Positions 63,747-64,000 of a DNA stretch of 64,000 bases are shown here, piece by piece. The stretch's first letter is position 1, and the number at the start of each line of letters is the position of its first letter. Source of the stretch: Microcella frigidaquae (GTDB taxonomy: Bacteria > Actinomycetota > Actinomycetes > Actinomycetales > Microbacteriaceae); contig NZ_JACHBS010000001.1 of the NCBI RefSeq assembly GCF_014200395.1, forward strand, positions 2,046,001-2,110,000. The letters run 5' to 3'. The notes beneath the pieces are model-generated. The model did no database searches, was not told where the DNA came from, and worked only from the letters and a program-made list of their open reading frames with translations. A program made the translations under genes and the position numbers.

Positions 63747-64000
63747 ATGCTCACCTTCACCTGGCGCAGCCTCGTGCAGCGCGCGCGGCGCCTGTGGCGC
63801 GGCTCGCTGCAGCTGCGCACGGTCGCAATCACGGTGCTCCTGTCGACCGTCGCCGTCACCATCATCAGCGGCTACATGTCGCTGAGCATCGCCACCAACC
63901 TGTACGAGGCGCGCAAGAATCAGGCCATCGCGGAGGCGCGGCAGGCGACCGTCAGCGCCCAGGAGCTCTTCGACAGCTCGGTGACGGCGAGCGGCACGAT
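63747..64000 (+). CDS. mtrB: Sensor histidine kinase MtrB, N-terminal part (3' end outside window)
   Basis: The open frame from ATG 63747 codes 84 residues to the window edge. It starts with a basic cytoplasmic segment (WRSLVQRARRLWRGSLQLRT), one TM helix (about residues 27-45) and the beginning of an extracellular domain, TNLYEARKNQAIAEARQATV, as in MtrB. It lies 20 nt after mtrA, the standard mtrAB order. The kinase domain is beyond the window. Confidence 0.88.
   Translation, partial: MLTFTWRSLVQRARRLWRGSLQLRTVAITVLLSTVAVTIISGYMSLSIATNLYEARKNQAIAEARQATVSAQELFDSSVTASGT

Overview
The window is very GC-rich, densely coded DNA from an actinomycete, most likely a member of the Microbacteriaceae. 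The reasons are MtrA/MtrB, a WhiB protein, an LCP ligase, an AccD/AccE-BirA pair, frequent GTG starts, many 1-4 bp gene overlaps, and a backbone order that recalls the Mycobacterium tuberculosis accD5-birA-PH protein-gtrA-purK-purE ... cpsA-rmlD ... whiB2-Rv3259-Rv3258c ... manA ... sahH ... mtrAB neighbourhood. No rRNA, tRNA or CRISPR array was seen.

Layout. 1-1397: end of a sensor kinase and a companion membrane protein. 1398-1806: noncoding DNA with stacked hairpins. 1807-9930: housekeeping backbone (accE, accD, birA, PH-domain protein, ugd, gtrA, purK, purE, LCP ligase). 9965-45732: a roughly 36 kb surface-glycan island. It holds a complete dTDP-rhamnose pathway (rfbB-rfbD and rfbC-rfbA, divergent), a PMM-like HAD phosphatase, manA, two gmd-like genes, galE, many glycosyltransferases, two polysaccharide pyruvyl transferases, a nitroreductase/flippase/pyruvyltransferase/multi-TM cassette, a Wzm/Wzt-type ABC exporter and two Wzy/WaaL-like membrane proteins. 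Near its end a QueC-like PP-loop gene is split by a complete 1021 bp IS481-type element with perfect 24 bp inverted repeats and a 6 bp target duplication. 45929-55053: backbone again (whiB, large membrane GT2, DUF5719, metallopeptidase-family protein, DUF3499, a DUF6326/TetR pair, sahH, an FkbM methyltransferase). 55126-64000: RDD, SpoIIM, DUF58, MoxR, DUF4350, DUF4129 and GDPD-membrane proteins, then mtrA and the start of mtrB.

How it fits together. The sugar enzymes make dTDP-L-rhamnose, UDP-glucuronate, UDP-galactose and GDP-mannose-derived 6-deoxysugars. The glycosyltransferases assemble glycans, with modification by pyruvyl transfer. Export is by Wzm/Wzt and probably a Wzy-type route. 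The LCP protein would attach the product to the wall. The initiating phosphoglycosyltransferase and the GDP-mannose pyrophosphorylase are not in the window.

Regulation. At least twelve genes carry a TANNNT-like -10 hexamer ending 6-7 nt before the start codon, so leaderless mRNAs look common here. The TetR/DUF6326 pair has a dense GTAC operator array, and whiB has a textbook -35/-10 promoter.
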